64,000 nt of DNA, taken from Rhizobium sp. AC27/96 (GTDB lineage: Bacteria; Pseudomonadota; Alphaproteobacteria; Rhizobiales; Rhizobiaceae). Below the pieces are notes generated by a model. That model was not told the DNA's origin. It did not search any database and saw nothing but the letters and a program-made list of their open reading frames with translations. Where the stretch lies: NCBI RefSeq assembly GCF_001692325.1, contig NZ_LXKN01000058.1, positions 243,971 to 307,970 of the forward strand, in the 5' to 3' direction. Position 1 is the first letter of the stretch. Every line of letters begins with the position of its first letter. The translations under genes were made by a program, and so were the position numbers. Of the stretch, positions 43,571 through 51,974 are shown one piece after another.

Positions 43571-44530
43571 ATGCATAAGGTCATTTACGATACGGATCCG
43601 GGCGTTGACGACGCCATGGCGCTTCTCTTTCTGCACCGTCACCCGGATATCGACCTTCTCGGCGTAACGACGGTTTTCGGCAACGCCTCGGTGGATACGA
43701 CGACCCGCAACGCACTATTCCTCAAGCGCGAGTGGAATATTCCGTGCCCGGTCGCCCGCGGCGCCAGCGTCACGTTCGATCCTTCGCGACAGGAACGTGC
43801 ATGGCCGACGATGGTTCATGGCCATAATGGCCTCGGTGATATCGAAGTGCCCGACACCATCGACTTGCCGGCCGATCCGCGACCTGCCTATCAGTTCATT
43901 ATCGATACTGTCCGCGCCAATCCGGGCGAGGTGACGCTGGTCGCCGTCGGTCGCATGACCAATCTTGCCTTGGCCCTGAAGCACGATCCCGAAATCGCCT
44001 CGCTTGTAAAAGATGTCGTGATCATGGGCGGCAACTTCTACGTGCCGGGCAATGTCAGTCCCGTGGCCGAGGCGAATATTCATGGCGATCCGGAAGCTGC
44101 CGATTTCGTCATGACGGCACCGTGGAAGGTGGTCGTTGTCGGTCTCGACGTCACGTCGATCACGACCATGAGCCGTAGCTATCTGGCCGATATGGCAAAG
44201 GCCGGCGGCCCGTCCGTGCAGCTGCTGTCGGATCTGTCGCAATCCTACATCGATTTCTACAAGCATGCGGTCGAAGACGGCATGATGGTTCACGACAGCT
44301 GCGCCTGCGTCTATGTCGTGGCGCCGGAGCTGTTCGACACGATCAACGGCTCAATCCGCGTTGTCTGCGGCGGCATCGCCGATGGTCAGACGATCATCAA
44401 GCAGGACGGCCGCCACTTTCCGCCGGGTGATTGGGACAATCTGCCGAGCCAGATCGCCTGCACGGGCATTCGCTCGGAGCAGGTCATCGACCTTATCCGT
44501 GATGTGATCCTGGGCAAGGTAAAGCACTAA
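43571..44530 (+). CDS. Nucleoside hydrolase (inosine-uridine preferring family)
   Basis: 319 residues. The N-terminal calcium-binding motif is YDTDPGVDDAMALL. Also seen are TLVAVGRMTNLALAL, VIMGGNF and EANIHGDPEAADFV, all standard for the family. It hydrolyses the N-glycosidic bond of ribonucleosides. A ribosome site (GTAAGGA) precedes ATG 43571. It may belong to nucleoside salvage; no transporter is adjacent. Confidence 0.92.
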   Translation: MHKVIYDTDPGVDDAMALLFLHRHPDIDLLGVTTVFGNASVDTTTRNALFLKREWNIPCPVARGASVTFDPSRQERAWPTMVHGHNGLGDIEVPDTIDLPADPRPAYQFIIDTVRANPGEVTLVAVGRMTNLALALKHDPEIASLVKDVVIMGGNFYVPGNVSPVAEANIHGDPEAADFVMTAPWKVVVVGLDVTSITTMSRSYLADMAKAGGPSVQLLSDLSQSYIDFYKHAVEDGMMVHDSCACVYVVAPELFDTINGSIRVVCGGIADGQTIIKQDGRHFPPGDWDNLPSQIACTGIRSEQVIDLIRDVILGKVKH

Positions 44531-44823
44531 CGCAGATAAGGAGGGGGCGATCGCGTCCCCTTCGCTGGCTCCATTGCACAGCCATTCCGGCGAGTTATCA
44601 TATGGTTATTTGAGTTTTCGGACATATTGAGTCCGCAAAGCCGCTCGCTTGATTGGCATAGGTTTCCATGTCCTGTCGCCGTTGGAAAAGCCCATAGCGT
44701 GCTATCGCTCATGCCGAAGGCTTCTATTGCGTAGTGTTGGCGAGGGAACGGATGCCAGGTTCGCGTCGTCTTATCCCGTTCTCAACGTTGCAATTTCGGC
44801 CATGCGGGCATAGGACAAATGAG

Positions 44824-45672
44824 ATGAATGACACTGCATTTTCCAATCTGCCGGTGCTTGAGCCGGGCTCCGTCTGGCTGGTCGGCGCCGGGCCAGGAGA
44901 TGCAGGCCTGTTGACTCTGCTGGCCGCTAAGGGACTGGCCGAGGCGGATATCATCGTACACGACGCATTGGTGAACGAGGATTGCCTCAAGCTCGCGCGG
45001 CCGGGAGCCGTGCTGGAATATGCCGGCAAGCGCGGCGGCAAGCCTTCAGCCAAGCAGCGGGATATTTCGCTGCGGCTGGTGGAACTGGCGCGCGCCGGCA
45101 AGCGTGTTCTGCGCCTGAAGGGCGGGGACCCATTTGTTTTCGGGCGGGGCGGCGAGGAAGCGCTGATGCTCGTGGAGCACGGTATTCCCTTCCGAATCGT
45201 ACCCGGCATCACGGCCGGCATCGGCGGGCTTGCCTATGCCGGCATTCCGGTCACCCATCGCGACGTCAATCATGCTGTTACGTTCCTGACCGGCCATGAT
45301 TCGTCCGGCGTTGTGCCTGATGCCATCGACTGGGAGGCGATCGGCAAGGGATCGCCCGTCATCGTCATGTATATGGCGATGAAGCATATCGGCCAGATTA
45401 CCGCGAATCTCATTGCTGCTGGCCGTTCTGCGGATGAGCCTGTCGCTTTCGTCTGCAACGCCGCCACCTCTTCGCAGCAGGTGCTGGAAACGACGCTTGG
45501 GCGCGCGACGGCTGATATCGAGACCTCCGGCCTGGAGCCGCCTGCGATCGTTGTCGTCGGTGACGTCGTAAAGCTGCGCCCGTCGCTCGATTGGCTCGGC
45601 GCTCTTTCCGGGCGCAAGCTTCTGCCGGCAACAGAGGGGCGGGCTGCAGCCGGGCGCAAGGAGTCGGCATGA
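44824..45672 (+). CDS. cobA: Uroporphyrinogen-III C-methyltransferase
   Basis: 282 residues from ATG 44824. SUMT marks: VWLVGAGPGDAGLLTLLAAKGL, YAGKRGGKPS, RLKGGDPFVFGRGGEEA, and VPGITAGIGGLAYAGIPVTHRD. It methylates uroporphyrinogen III at C2 and C7 to give precorrin-2, the first committed step. First gene of cobA-cobB-cobC, overlapping cobB by 4 bp (ATGA). The 293-bp leader shows no cobalamin riboswitch. Confidence 0.95.
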   Translation: MNDTAFSNLPVLEPGSVWLVGAGPGDAGLLTLLAAKGLAEADIIVHDALVNEDCLKLARPGAVLEYAGKRGGKPSAKQRDISLRLVELARAGKRVLRLKGGDPFVFGRGGEEALMLVEHGIPFRIVPGITAGIGGLAYAGIPVTHRDVNHAVTFLTGHDSSGVVPDAIDWEAIGKGSPVIVMYMAMKHIGQITANLIAAGRSADEPVAFVCNAATSSQQVLETTLGRATADIETSGLEPPAIVVVGDVVKLRPSLDWLGALSGRKLLPATEGRAAAGRKESA

Positions 45673-46976
45673 GTGGCCTCTTGATTGCCGCACCGGCATC
45701 GGGCTCCGGCAAGACAACGTTTACGCTTGGCCTCTTGAGGGCGTTGCGACAGAGAGGCATAGCCGTTGCATCCGGCAAGGCCGGTCCCGATTACATCGAT
45801 CCCGCCTTTCACGCGGCAGCGGCTGGCTCGCCCTGTCTCAATTTCGATCCCTGGGCGATGCGCCCGGAGCTTATATCCGCCAACTCGGCGCTTCATCGCG
45901 CCGGTGGCCGGATGCTCGTCATAGAGGGCATGATGGGCCTGTTCGATGGCGCTGCTGACGGTTCCGGCACGCCGGCCGATCTTGCGGCCTTGCTGAGCCT
46001 TCCCGTCGTGCTGGTTATCGATGTCTCGCGCATGTCACATTCGGTGGCGGCTGTTGTCAGCGGTTTTGCCAATTTCCGCGCGGATATTCGTATCGCCGGC
46101 GTTGTGCTGAATCGGGTTGCGAGCGAGCGACATGAGGCGATGCTGCGCCGAGCGCTCGACGCCGTGCGGATGCCCATTCTCGCCGTCATGGGCAGTGACA
46201 AGAGCCTTACATTGCCTGAAAGGCATCTCGGGCTTGTGCAGGCCGGAGAGCACGCCGCGCTGGAGCAATTTATCGAGTCCGCGGCCGGCATCGTGTCGAA
46301 GGCATGCAATTTCGAGCTGTTGCTGCGGGCGGCCCAGCAGAATGTCGTGCACCCGTCGGCCGCCAATATCGCGCGGCTGATGCCACTCGGGCAGCGTATC
46401 GCGGTGGCGCGCGATATCGCGTTTGCGTTTTGCTACGAGCATATGCTGCTCGGCTGGCGGCGGCGCGGCGCGGAGATTTCCTTCTTTTCCCCTTTGGCAG
46501 ACGAGGCGCCGGCAGCAGATGCGGACGCCGTCTATCTGCCTGGCGGCTATCCCGAGCTGCATGCAGGCAAACTTGCGAGCGCCCATAATTTTCTTGCGGG
46601 AGTGAGAGACGCGGCAGCGCGCGGGGCGCGCATCTATGGTGAGTGCGGCGGCTATATGGTGCTTGGCGAAGGCTTGGTGGATGCCGCAGGCGCACGCCAC
46701 GCGATGCTCGACCTCCTGCCAGTTGTGACGAGCTACGAGAAGCGGCAGCGCCATCTGGGCTACCGGCGCTTGACGCCTCTTGCCGGCTCCTTTTTCGACA
46801 AGCCGATGACGGCCCATGAATTTCACTATTCGACGATCGTTTCGGAAGGCGAGGCGGACCGCCTGTTTGCGGTCAAGGATGCACTCGGCGCGGATCTCGG
46901 CACGGCAGGCCTGCAGCGCGCCAATGTCGCGGGTTCTTATATGCATCTGATCGATCTCGCCGGGGAGCCTGAATGA
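45669..46976 (+). CDS. cobB: Cobyrinic/hydrogenobyrinic acid a,c-diamide synthase
   Basis: 435 residues. The N-terminal dethiobiotin-synthetase-like ATP site is APASGSGKTTFTLGLL; GKAGPDYIDPAFH and EGMMGLFDG are family marks. The C-terminal glutamine amidotransferase has its Cys in YGECGGYMVLG and its His in THEFHYS-like context (AHEFHYSTI). It amidates the a and c side chains. Both ends overlap their neighbours by 4 bp, indicating tight coupling with cobA and cobC. Confidence 0.95.
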   Translation: MSGLLIAAPASGSGKTTFTLGLLRALRQRGIAVASGKAGPDYIDPAFHAAAAGSPCLNFDPWAMRPELISANSALHRAGGRMLVIEGMMGLFDGAADGSGTPADLAALLSLPVVLVIDVSRMSHSVAAVVSGFANFRADIRIAGVVLNRVASERHEAMLRRALDAVRMPILAVMGSDKSLTLPERHLGLVQAGEHAALEQFIESAAGIVSKACNFELLLRAAQQNVVHPSAANIARLMPLGQRIAVARDIAFAFCYEHMLLGWRRRGAEISFFSPLADEAPAADADAVYLPGGYPELHAGKLASAHNFLAGVRDAAARGARIYGECGGYMVLGEGLVDAAGARHAMLDLLPVVTSYEKRQRHLGYRRLTPLAGSFFDKPMTAHEFHYSTIVSEGEADRLFAVKDALGADLGTAGLQRANVAGSYMHLIDLAGEPE

Positions 46977-47992
46977 CCAACAGGATCGTCCATGGCGGCG
47001 GCATCACTGCGGCGGCGCGTCAATATGGTGGACGGCCGGAAGATTGGCTCGATTTGTCGACCGGCATCAATCCCAATCCGGTTTCCTTGCCGGAAGTGCC
47101 TGTCTCGGCCTGGCATCGGTTACCGGACCAGCATTTGCAGGAGCGGGCGCGCGAGGCGGCGAGGGGATATTACCGCAGCGGCGATATTTCGCCCTTGCCG
47201 GTTCCCGGTACGCAATCCGTCATCCAGTTGCTTCCCAGGCTGGTGCCGGGCGGCAGCGTCGCCATTTTCTCGCCGACCTATGGCGAATATGCCCGGGCTT
47301 TCACGCTCGCAGGCCTGAAGGTGCGTCAGGTTTCCGGAGTTGCCGATCTGACTGCGGATGGTGGGCTTGTGGTCGTCGTCAATCCCAACAATCCGGACGG
47401 GCGGATGTTGTCGCTCGATCAATTGCGGGATCTGCATGACAGGCAACACAGGCAAGGCGGCATTCTGCTTGTTGATGAGGCCTTCGGCGATGTCGAGCCG
47501 GCGGCGAGCATCGCACCTTATGCCGGCTCCATGCCTGGCCTCATCGTCTTCCGCTCCTTCGGCAAGTTCTTCGGTCTGGCCGGCCTGCGGCTCGGCTTTG
47601 TGATTGCCGGACCCTCTATCATGGCTCGTTTCGAGGATTGGCTCGGCCCCTGGGCGGTGTCAGGCCCGGCGCTGTCGATCGCGTCATCGCTGATGGAGCG
47701 CGACACCAGCGGCATCCGTGCCCGCATTTTGCAACGACATCGCGGGCTGGAGACGGTTCTCCGTCAATCACATTTGCCTGTTTCAGGAGGCACGGCATTA
47801 TTCGCGCTTGTTGCGGACGAGCGTGCCGAGGGCATATATACGCATCTCTGCCGCCACCATATTCTGGTCCGCAAGTTCGATTATGCGCCTCATTGGCTGC
47901 GCTTCGGCCTTGCTCCGGATGAAGAGGCGGATCGCAGACTCGCCGGGGCACTGGAGTCGGATGATTTTAGGTCTGTTCGACCTAAAATCTGA
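46973..47992 (+). CDS. cobC: CobC, PLP-dependent L-threonine-phosphate decarboxylase-like protein
   Basis: 339 residues, aminotransferase class I/II fold: WLDLSTGINPNP, VVVNPNNPDGR, LLVDEAFGDVEP, and the PLP lysine in SFGKFFGLAGLRLGF. It supplies the (R)-1-amino-2-propanol phosphate arm, working with cobD. It overlaps cobB by 4 bp. Past its stop lies a rhizobial palindromic repeat, then cobD. Confidence 0.92.
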   Translation: MTNRIVHGGGITAAARQYGGRPEDWLDLSTGINPNPVSLPEVPVSAWHRLPDQHLQERAREAARGYYRSGDISPLPVPGTQSVIQLLPRLVPGGSVAIFSPTYGEYARAFTLAGLKVRQVSGVADLTADGGLVVVVNPNNPDGRMLSLDQLRDLHDRQHRQGGILLVDEAFGDVEPAASIAPYAGSMPGLIVFRSFGKFFGLAGLRLGFVIAGPSIMARFEDWLGPWAVSGPALSIASSLMERDTSGIRARILQRHRGLETVLRQSHLPVSGGTALFALVADERAEGIYTHLCRHHILVRKFDYAPHWLRFGLAPDEEADRRLAGALESDDFRSVRPKI

Positions 47993-48015
47993 ATCCGCTC
48001 CAGAAACAAATAAGT

Positions 48016-48065
48016 AGAGCATGATGTCGTCCGAAAACTGCTCACACTTTTCGGCATCATGCTCT
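48016..48065. repeat. Rhizobial intergenic palindrome between cobC and cobD
   Basis: AGAGCATGATG (48016-48026) and CATCATGCTCT (48055-48065) are perfect 11-bp inverted arms. Inside them CCGAAAA and TTTTCGG form a second paired segment. This matches a short palindrome I recognise as recurring between genes in Rhizobiales. Confidence 0.75.
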
Positions 48066-48080
48066 TGAGGATTATTCGAC

Positions 48081-49061
48081 ATGAGCGCCGACGAACATTT
48101 ACTTATTCTTGTCCTTGCACTGCTGCTGGATCGCATCGTTGGCGATCCCGACTGGCTGTGGCAGCGCTTCCCGCATCCCGTGGTGCTGTTCGGCAAGGCG
48201 ATTTCTTCCTTCGATCGGCGGTTCAATTCAAAGGAGTTGTCCGGCGTGCTTCGCCGTCGCAACGGCATCATGTCTATCGTCGCCTTGCTGATGGGAGCTG
48301 CTATTGCCGGCTGGGCGGTGCATGGGCTGCTCGCCTTCTTCGGCTGGCTCGGCATCCTGGTCGAAGCGGCGCTTGTCGCGGTGTTCCTGGCGCAGAAGAG
48401 CCTGGCAGATCACGTCGGCGAGGTGTCGCAGGCACTGCGGACCAATGGCCTTGAAGGCGGTCGCCTTGCCGTGTCGCGCATCGTCGGTCGCGATCCCGAA
48501 ACGCTGGATGAACCCGGCGTCTGCCGCGCGGCGATCGAAAGCCTTGCCGAAAACTTTTCCGATGGCGTCGTGGCGCCGGCGCTCTGGTACGGCATTTTCG
48601 GCCTTCCGGGCCTGTTTTTCTACAAGATGCTCAATACGGCTGATTCGATGATCGGCCATAAATCCGAAACCTATATCGACTTCGGGCGCGCTGCCGCCCG
48701 GCTGGACGATATCGCAAACTGGCCGGCCGCGCGGCTGTCGATCCTGCTGATCGCCGTCGGTGCGCTCGCCAAGCGCGGGATTTCGGCGCTTGGAAATGCC
48801 ATCCGCGTCGCGGTGAGGGATGGCGGGCTGCATCGGTCCCCGAATTCCGGCAGGCCGGAAGCGGCGATGGCGGGAGCCCTGGATATCCAACTCGCAGGGC
48901 CGCGGATCTATGGCGGCGAGCTTGTGCGCGAACCGATGATCAATGGCGCCGGTCGCGACACCGCCACCGTCAGCGATATAGAGGCGGGGATTTCGATCTT
49001 CTATTCGGCATGCTCGATGCTGACGTTTCTCGCGTTTTTGGGCTTCCTGCTGCTGCTTTGA
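48081..49061 (+). CDS. cobD: Adenosylcobinamide-phosphate synthase
   Basis: 326 residues, hydrophobic, CbiB/CobD family: LLLDRIVGDPDWLWQRFPHPVVLFGK at the start, ESLAENFSDGVVAPALWY, KMLNTADSMIGHK and HRSPNSGRPEAAMAGAL. It is an inner-membrane enzyme that joins aminopropanol (phosphate) to adenosylcobyric acid. It is separated from cobC by 88 bp that contain the palindrome. Confidence 0.95.
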   Translation: MSADEHLLILVLALLLDRIVGDPDWLWQRFPHPVVLFGKAISSFDRRFNSKELSGVLRRRNGIMSIVALLMGAAIAGWAVHGLLAFFGWLGILVEAALVAVFLAQKSLADHVGEVSQALRTNGLEGGRLAVSRIVGRDPETLDEPGVCRAAIESLAENFSDGVVAPALWYGIFGLPGLFFYKMLNTADSMIGHKSETYIDFGRAAARLDDIANWPAARLSILLIAVGALAKRGISALGNAIRVAVRDGGLHRSPNSGRPEAAMAGALDIQLAGPRIYGGELVREPMINGAGRDTATVSDIEAGISIFYSACSMLTFLAFLGFLLLL

Positions 49062-49182
49062 GCGGCCCGCATCATTAACAGATTTATCACTATATGTATT
49101 AATGTGGTATAATTCACATTGTGCTAAGATCTCCCATCGTCTGAATTGCTTCAGGAAGAAGCAAACGGTCGGAGGGGATAAG

Positions 49183-49611
49183 ATGAAATATGTAATGATG
49201 GCTGCCATTGCATGTCTGTCTACGCAATTGCACGCTGGATCGGCTAATGCAGGAACCGTTCTTGCCACAGTCGATCTTCGTTCGCAAACAATGACGGTCT
49301 CGGAAGACGGTGTTTTCAAGTATCGTTGGAAAGTATCGACAGCGCGCAGAGGTTATGTGACGCCGGTCGGCGCCTATACGGCGAAATGGCTTTCCAGGGA
49401 TCATCGTTCGAAGAAATATGACGATGCGCCCATGCCCTATGCGGTGTTCTTCAATGGCGGCTACGCGATCCACGGCACTTACGAGGTAAGGCAGCTTGGC
49501 AGGCCGGCGTCGCATGGCTGCGTGCGGCTGGAGACGCGCAATGCCGCAACCTTCTTCTCGATGGCGTCGGATGTAGGGCTTCACAACACGCGCATCATCA
49601 TCAGCGAGTAA
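49183..49611 (+). CDS. Exported L,D-transpeptidase (YkuD domain)
   Basis: 142 residues from ATG 49183 (GGAGG upstream). Signal peptide ending near GSANAG, then a compact YkuD domain with the catalytic motif HGT...RPASHGCVRLE (His and Cys both present). It would form or edit 3-3 peptidoglycan crosslinks, or attach proteins, in the periplasm. Small single-domain versions are numerous in Rhizobiales. The preceding AT-rich stretch (49070-49130) may be its promoter. Confidence 0.88.
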   Translation: MKYVMMAAIACLSTQLHAGSANAGTVLATVDLRSQTMTVSEDGVFKYRWKVSTARRGYVTPVGAYTAKWLSRDHRSKKYDDAPMPYAVFFNGGYAIHGTYEVRQLGRPASHGCVRLETRNAATFFSMASDVGLHNTRIIISE

Positions 49612-49836
49612 CGGTCTCGCTCGCACAAGTTTCGCAGCAAATGCCGGCATGCCACAATGCCGCCGCAGCTTGCACGCATGTCGGCTACGATCTCCTTACT
49701 TGTGGTGTGAGCGCGGTTTTGCTGTTTGCGCAACAGTCACCTGCCAAATTGCCGGGGTTTCTGGTGGAAACCATTGGCTTTTGGAATGGATTTCCCTATG
49801 AGGGGGATTGAATTATTATTTCAAGAGGTATGGGCA

Positions 49837-50115
49837 GTGACTGCTACATTTGACAAAGTTGCCGACATCATCGCTGAGACCAGCGAAATCGACCGGGCTA
49901 CGATCACTCCGGAAAGCCACACGATCGACGATCTCGGCATCGACAGCCTCGACTTCCTGGACATCGTGTTCGCCATCGACAAGGAATTCGGCATCAAGAT
50001 CCCGCTCGAGCAGTGGACGCAGGAAGTCAACGAAGGCAAGGTTTCGACCGAAGAGTACTTCGTGCTGAAGAATCTCTGCGCTAAGATCGATGAATTGCGC
50101 GCCGCCAAGGGCTGA
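49837..50115 (+). CDS. acpXL: Acyl carrier protein for very-long-chain fatty acid synthesis
   Basis: 92 residues from GTG 49837 (AGAGG upstream). The phosphopantetheine serine is Ser37 in DDLGIDSLDFLD. The sequence EFGIKIPLEQWTQEVNEG is characteristic of AcpXL and not of the housekeeping AcpP. It carries the 27-hydroxyoctacosanoate chain destined for lipid A. First gene of the six-gene cluster ending in lpxXL. Confidence 0.95.
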   Translation: MTATFDKVADIIAETSEIDRATITPESHTIDDLGIDSLDFLDIVFAIDKEFGIKIPLEQWTQEVNEGKVSTEEYFVLKNLCAKIDELRAAKG

Positions 50116-50238
50116 GCAACATCCTTGCATTTTTTTGCCGCCCAGCCGCCCCTGAATATGGCGGCCGGGCGGTTTCATTCTTAAATAGCGTATCCCGCCC
50201 GTAGCATCGTGCGCTGTCGGGTCGGAGCGGAGGCGTTG

Positions 50239-50712
50239 ATGCTGCTGGAATATTTCCAGATGATCGACAAGGTCGAGTCGGTTGATCTGTCCAAGGGTCT
50301 GTTGAAGGCGCATTCCGTCGTTCCGGCGAAAAGCCCGGTTTTCGAAGGCCATTTTCCCGGCATGCCACTGGTTCCCGGTGTTCTCCTCATCGAAACCATG
50401 GCGCAGGCCTCGGGCATGCTGGTGCTTGCCGCCACGAAGTTTACCTATATGCCGTTCCTGATGTCGGTCGATGGCGCGAAGATGCGCACCTTCGTCGAGC
50501 CGGAGGCGGAGCTGGATATCGAAGCCGAGCTGGAGCACGATGGTTCCGGTTTCGCGGTGACCAAGGCACGCATCACCATTGCCGGAAAGAAGATCTGCGA
50601 TGCGCAGTTGAAGCTGCGCACCATGCCGTTTAATGAGGTGCCGCTCGCCGATATCGTGCGTAAGCGGGCAGGCGAGGTCGGGCTTCTCGACGCCATCGCC
50701 GCCAACGGTTGA
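50239..50712 (+). CDS. fabZXL: 3-hydroxyacyl-ACP dehydratase of the VLCFA cluster
   Basis: 157 residues from ATG 50239 (GGAGG upstream). The hot-dog fold signature is GHFPGMPLVPGVLLIETMAQASG, with the catalytic His and Glu in place. It dehydrates 3-hydroxyacyl-AcpXL during elongation toward C28. It lies 123 bp after acpXL, in line with the known rhizobial gene order. Confidence 0.92.
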   Translation: MLLEYFQMIDKVESVDLSKGLLKAHSVVPAKSPVFEGHFPGMPLVPGVLLIETMAQASGMLVLAATKFTYMPFLMSVDGAKMRTFVEPEAELDIEAELEHDGSGFAVTKARITIAGKKICDAQLKLRTMPFNEVPLADIVRKRAGEVGLLDAIAANG

Positions 50713-50754
50713 CGCCGCCGGCTTGCGGGTGCCGCATTCGAAGAGGATTGATGA

Positions 50755-51960
50755 ATGAGCAAGGCTCAGAATGATGTGGTGATCACGGGTGTCGGCATCG
50801 TCACCTGTCAGGGTGTCGGCAAGGATGCGCATGTCGCACTGCTGACCGCGGACAAGGCGCCGCCGACCATCGTCGAGACCGAAAAGTTCAAGCCATATCC
50901 GGTCCATCCGCTGCCCGAGATCGACTGGTCGCAGCAGATCCCCAAGCGTGGCGACCAGCGCCAGATGGAAAACTGGCAGCGCATCGGCGTCTTCACCGCC
51001 GGTCTGGCGCTCGACGATGCCGGTTTCAAGGATGATCTGGAAGCCTGCGGCAGCATGGACATGATCGTCGCGGCCGGTGGTGGTGAGCGTGATACGAATG
51101 TCGACACGTTGATCGTCAATGAAGGGCTGAAGCGCAACGATCGCGAACTGCTGCTGAACGAGAAGCTGACGACCGAGCTGCGGCCGACGCTGTTCCTGGC
51201 GCAGCTTTCGAACCTTTTGGCCGGCAATATCTCGATCGTCCACAAGGTCACGGGCTCCTCGCGCACCTTCATGGGTGAGGAGGCCGCGGGCGTTTCCGCC
51301 ATCGAGACCGCCTTCCATCGCATCAAGTCGGGTGAATCGAGCCATGCACTGGTCGGCGGTGCGTTTTCGGCCGAACGTCTGGACATGATCCTGTTGATCG
51401 AGTCGATCAATGCGCATGCCATCGGCGACTGGCATCCGCTCTGGTCGCGCAAGCCGGAAGACGGCGGCGGCATGATCATGGGCTCGCTGAGCGCTTTCAT
51501 CGTGCTTGAATCGCGCGCCCATGCGGAAGGCCGCGGAGCACGAATCTATGCAACCATCGACTCGGTCGAAGGTGATCGCGGCCGGCGCGACGATGGTAAA
51601 TTCAAAGCGCGGCTGGAGCGCATGCTTGCGCCCGCCAAGCAGGTTCCGGATGCAACGACTGTCGTCTTTTCCGGTACGACGGCGATCCACGATCTTGCAG
51701 AGCGTGAAAAGGCTGTCCTGGAAGCCCAGCTTCCGGCCTCGGCTATTCGCGCCTATTCCGGCATTTCCGGCCACGGGCTGGAAAGCCAGTTTCCGCTCGG
51801 GATCGCTTTTGCAGCACTTGCCCTGGCCAATGGGGCCAAGGTGCCCCCCTTCGATGCCTCCTATGAAAAGCCGATGGCCGCAGGCGCGCGTAATGCCGTC
51901 GTAACGACCGTCGGCCATGTACGCGGCGAAGGCATCGCCGTACTTTCCGCTGAAGCGTAG
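50755..51960 (+). CDS. fabF2XL: Beta-ketoacyl synthase-like protein of the VLCFA cluster, catalytic Cys absent
   Basis: 401 residues with the thiolase/KAS fold (VVITGVGIVTCQGVGKD at the start, SGISGHGLESQFPLGIAFAALAL near the end). The nucleophile region, which should read like TACASG, here reads VTGSSRTFMGEEAAGVSAIE, without Cys. One His (in SGHGLE) is kept. This resembles the KS-beta or chain-length-factor partners of type II polyketide synthases. It probably pairs with the intact FabF1XL encoded next. The 1/2 numbering follows rhizobial usage for this gene order. Confidence 0.88.
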   Translation: MSKAQNDVVITGVGIVTCQGVGKDAHVALLTADKAPPTIVETEKFKPYPVHPLPEIDWSQQIPKRGDQRQMENWQRIGVFTAGLALDDAGFKDDLEACGSMDMIVAAGGGERDTNVDTLIVNEGLKRNDRELLLNEKLTTELRPTLFLAQLSNLLAGNISIVHKVTGSSRTFMGEEAAGVSAIETAFHRIKSGESSHALVGGAFSAERLDMILLIESINAHAIGDWHPLWSRKPEDGGGMIMGSLSAFIVLESRAHAEGRGARIYATIDSVEGDRGRRDDGKFKARLERMLAPAKQVPDATTVVFSGTTAIHDLAEREKAVLEAQLPASAIRAYSGISGHGLESQFPLGIAFAALALANGAKVPPFDASYEKPMAAGARNAVVTTVGHVRGEGIAVLSAEA

Positions 51961-51974
51961 TAGGGAACAGGATC

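Noticed and set aside
44531..44823. Second cobalamin riboswitch before cobA
   Set aside because: No B12 box (AGCCAGGAGACCTGCC-like) or GCCACTG element is present in this leader.
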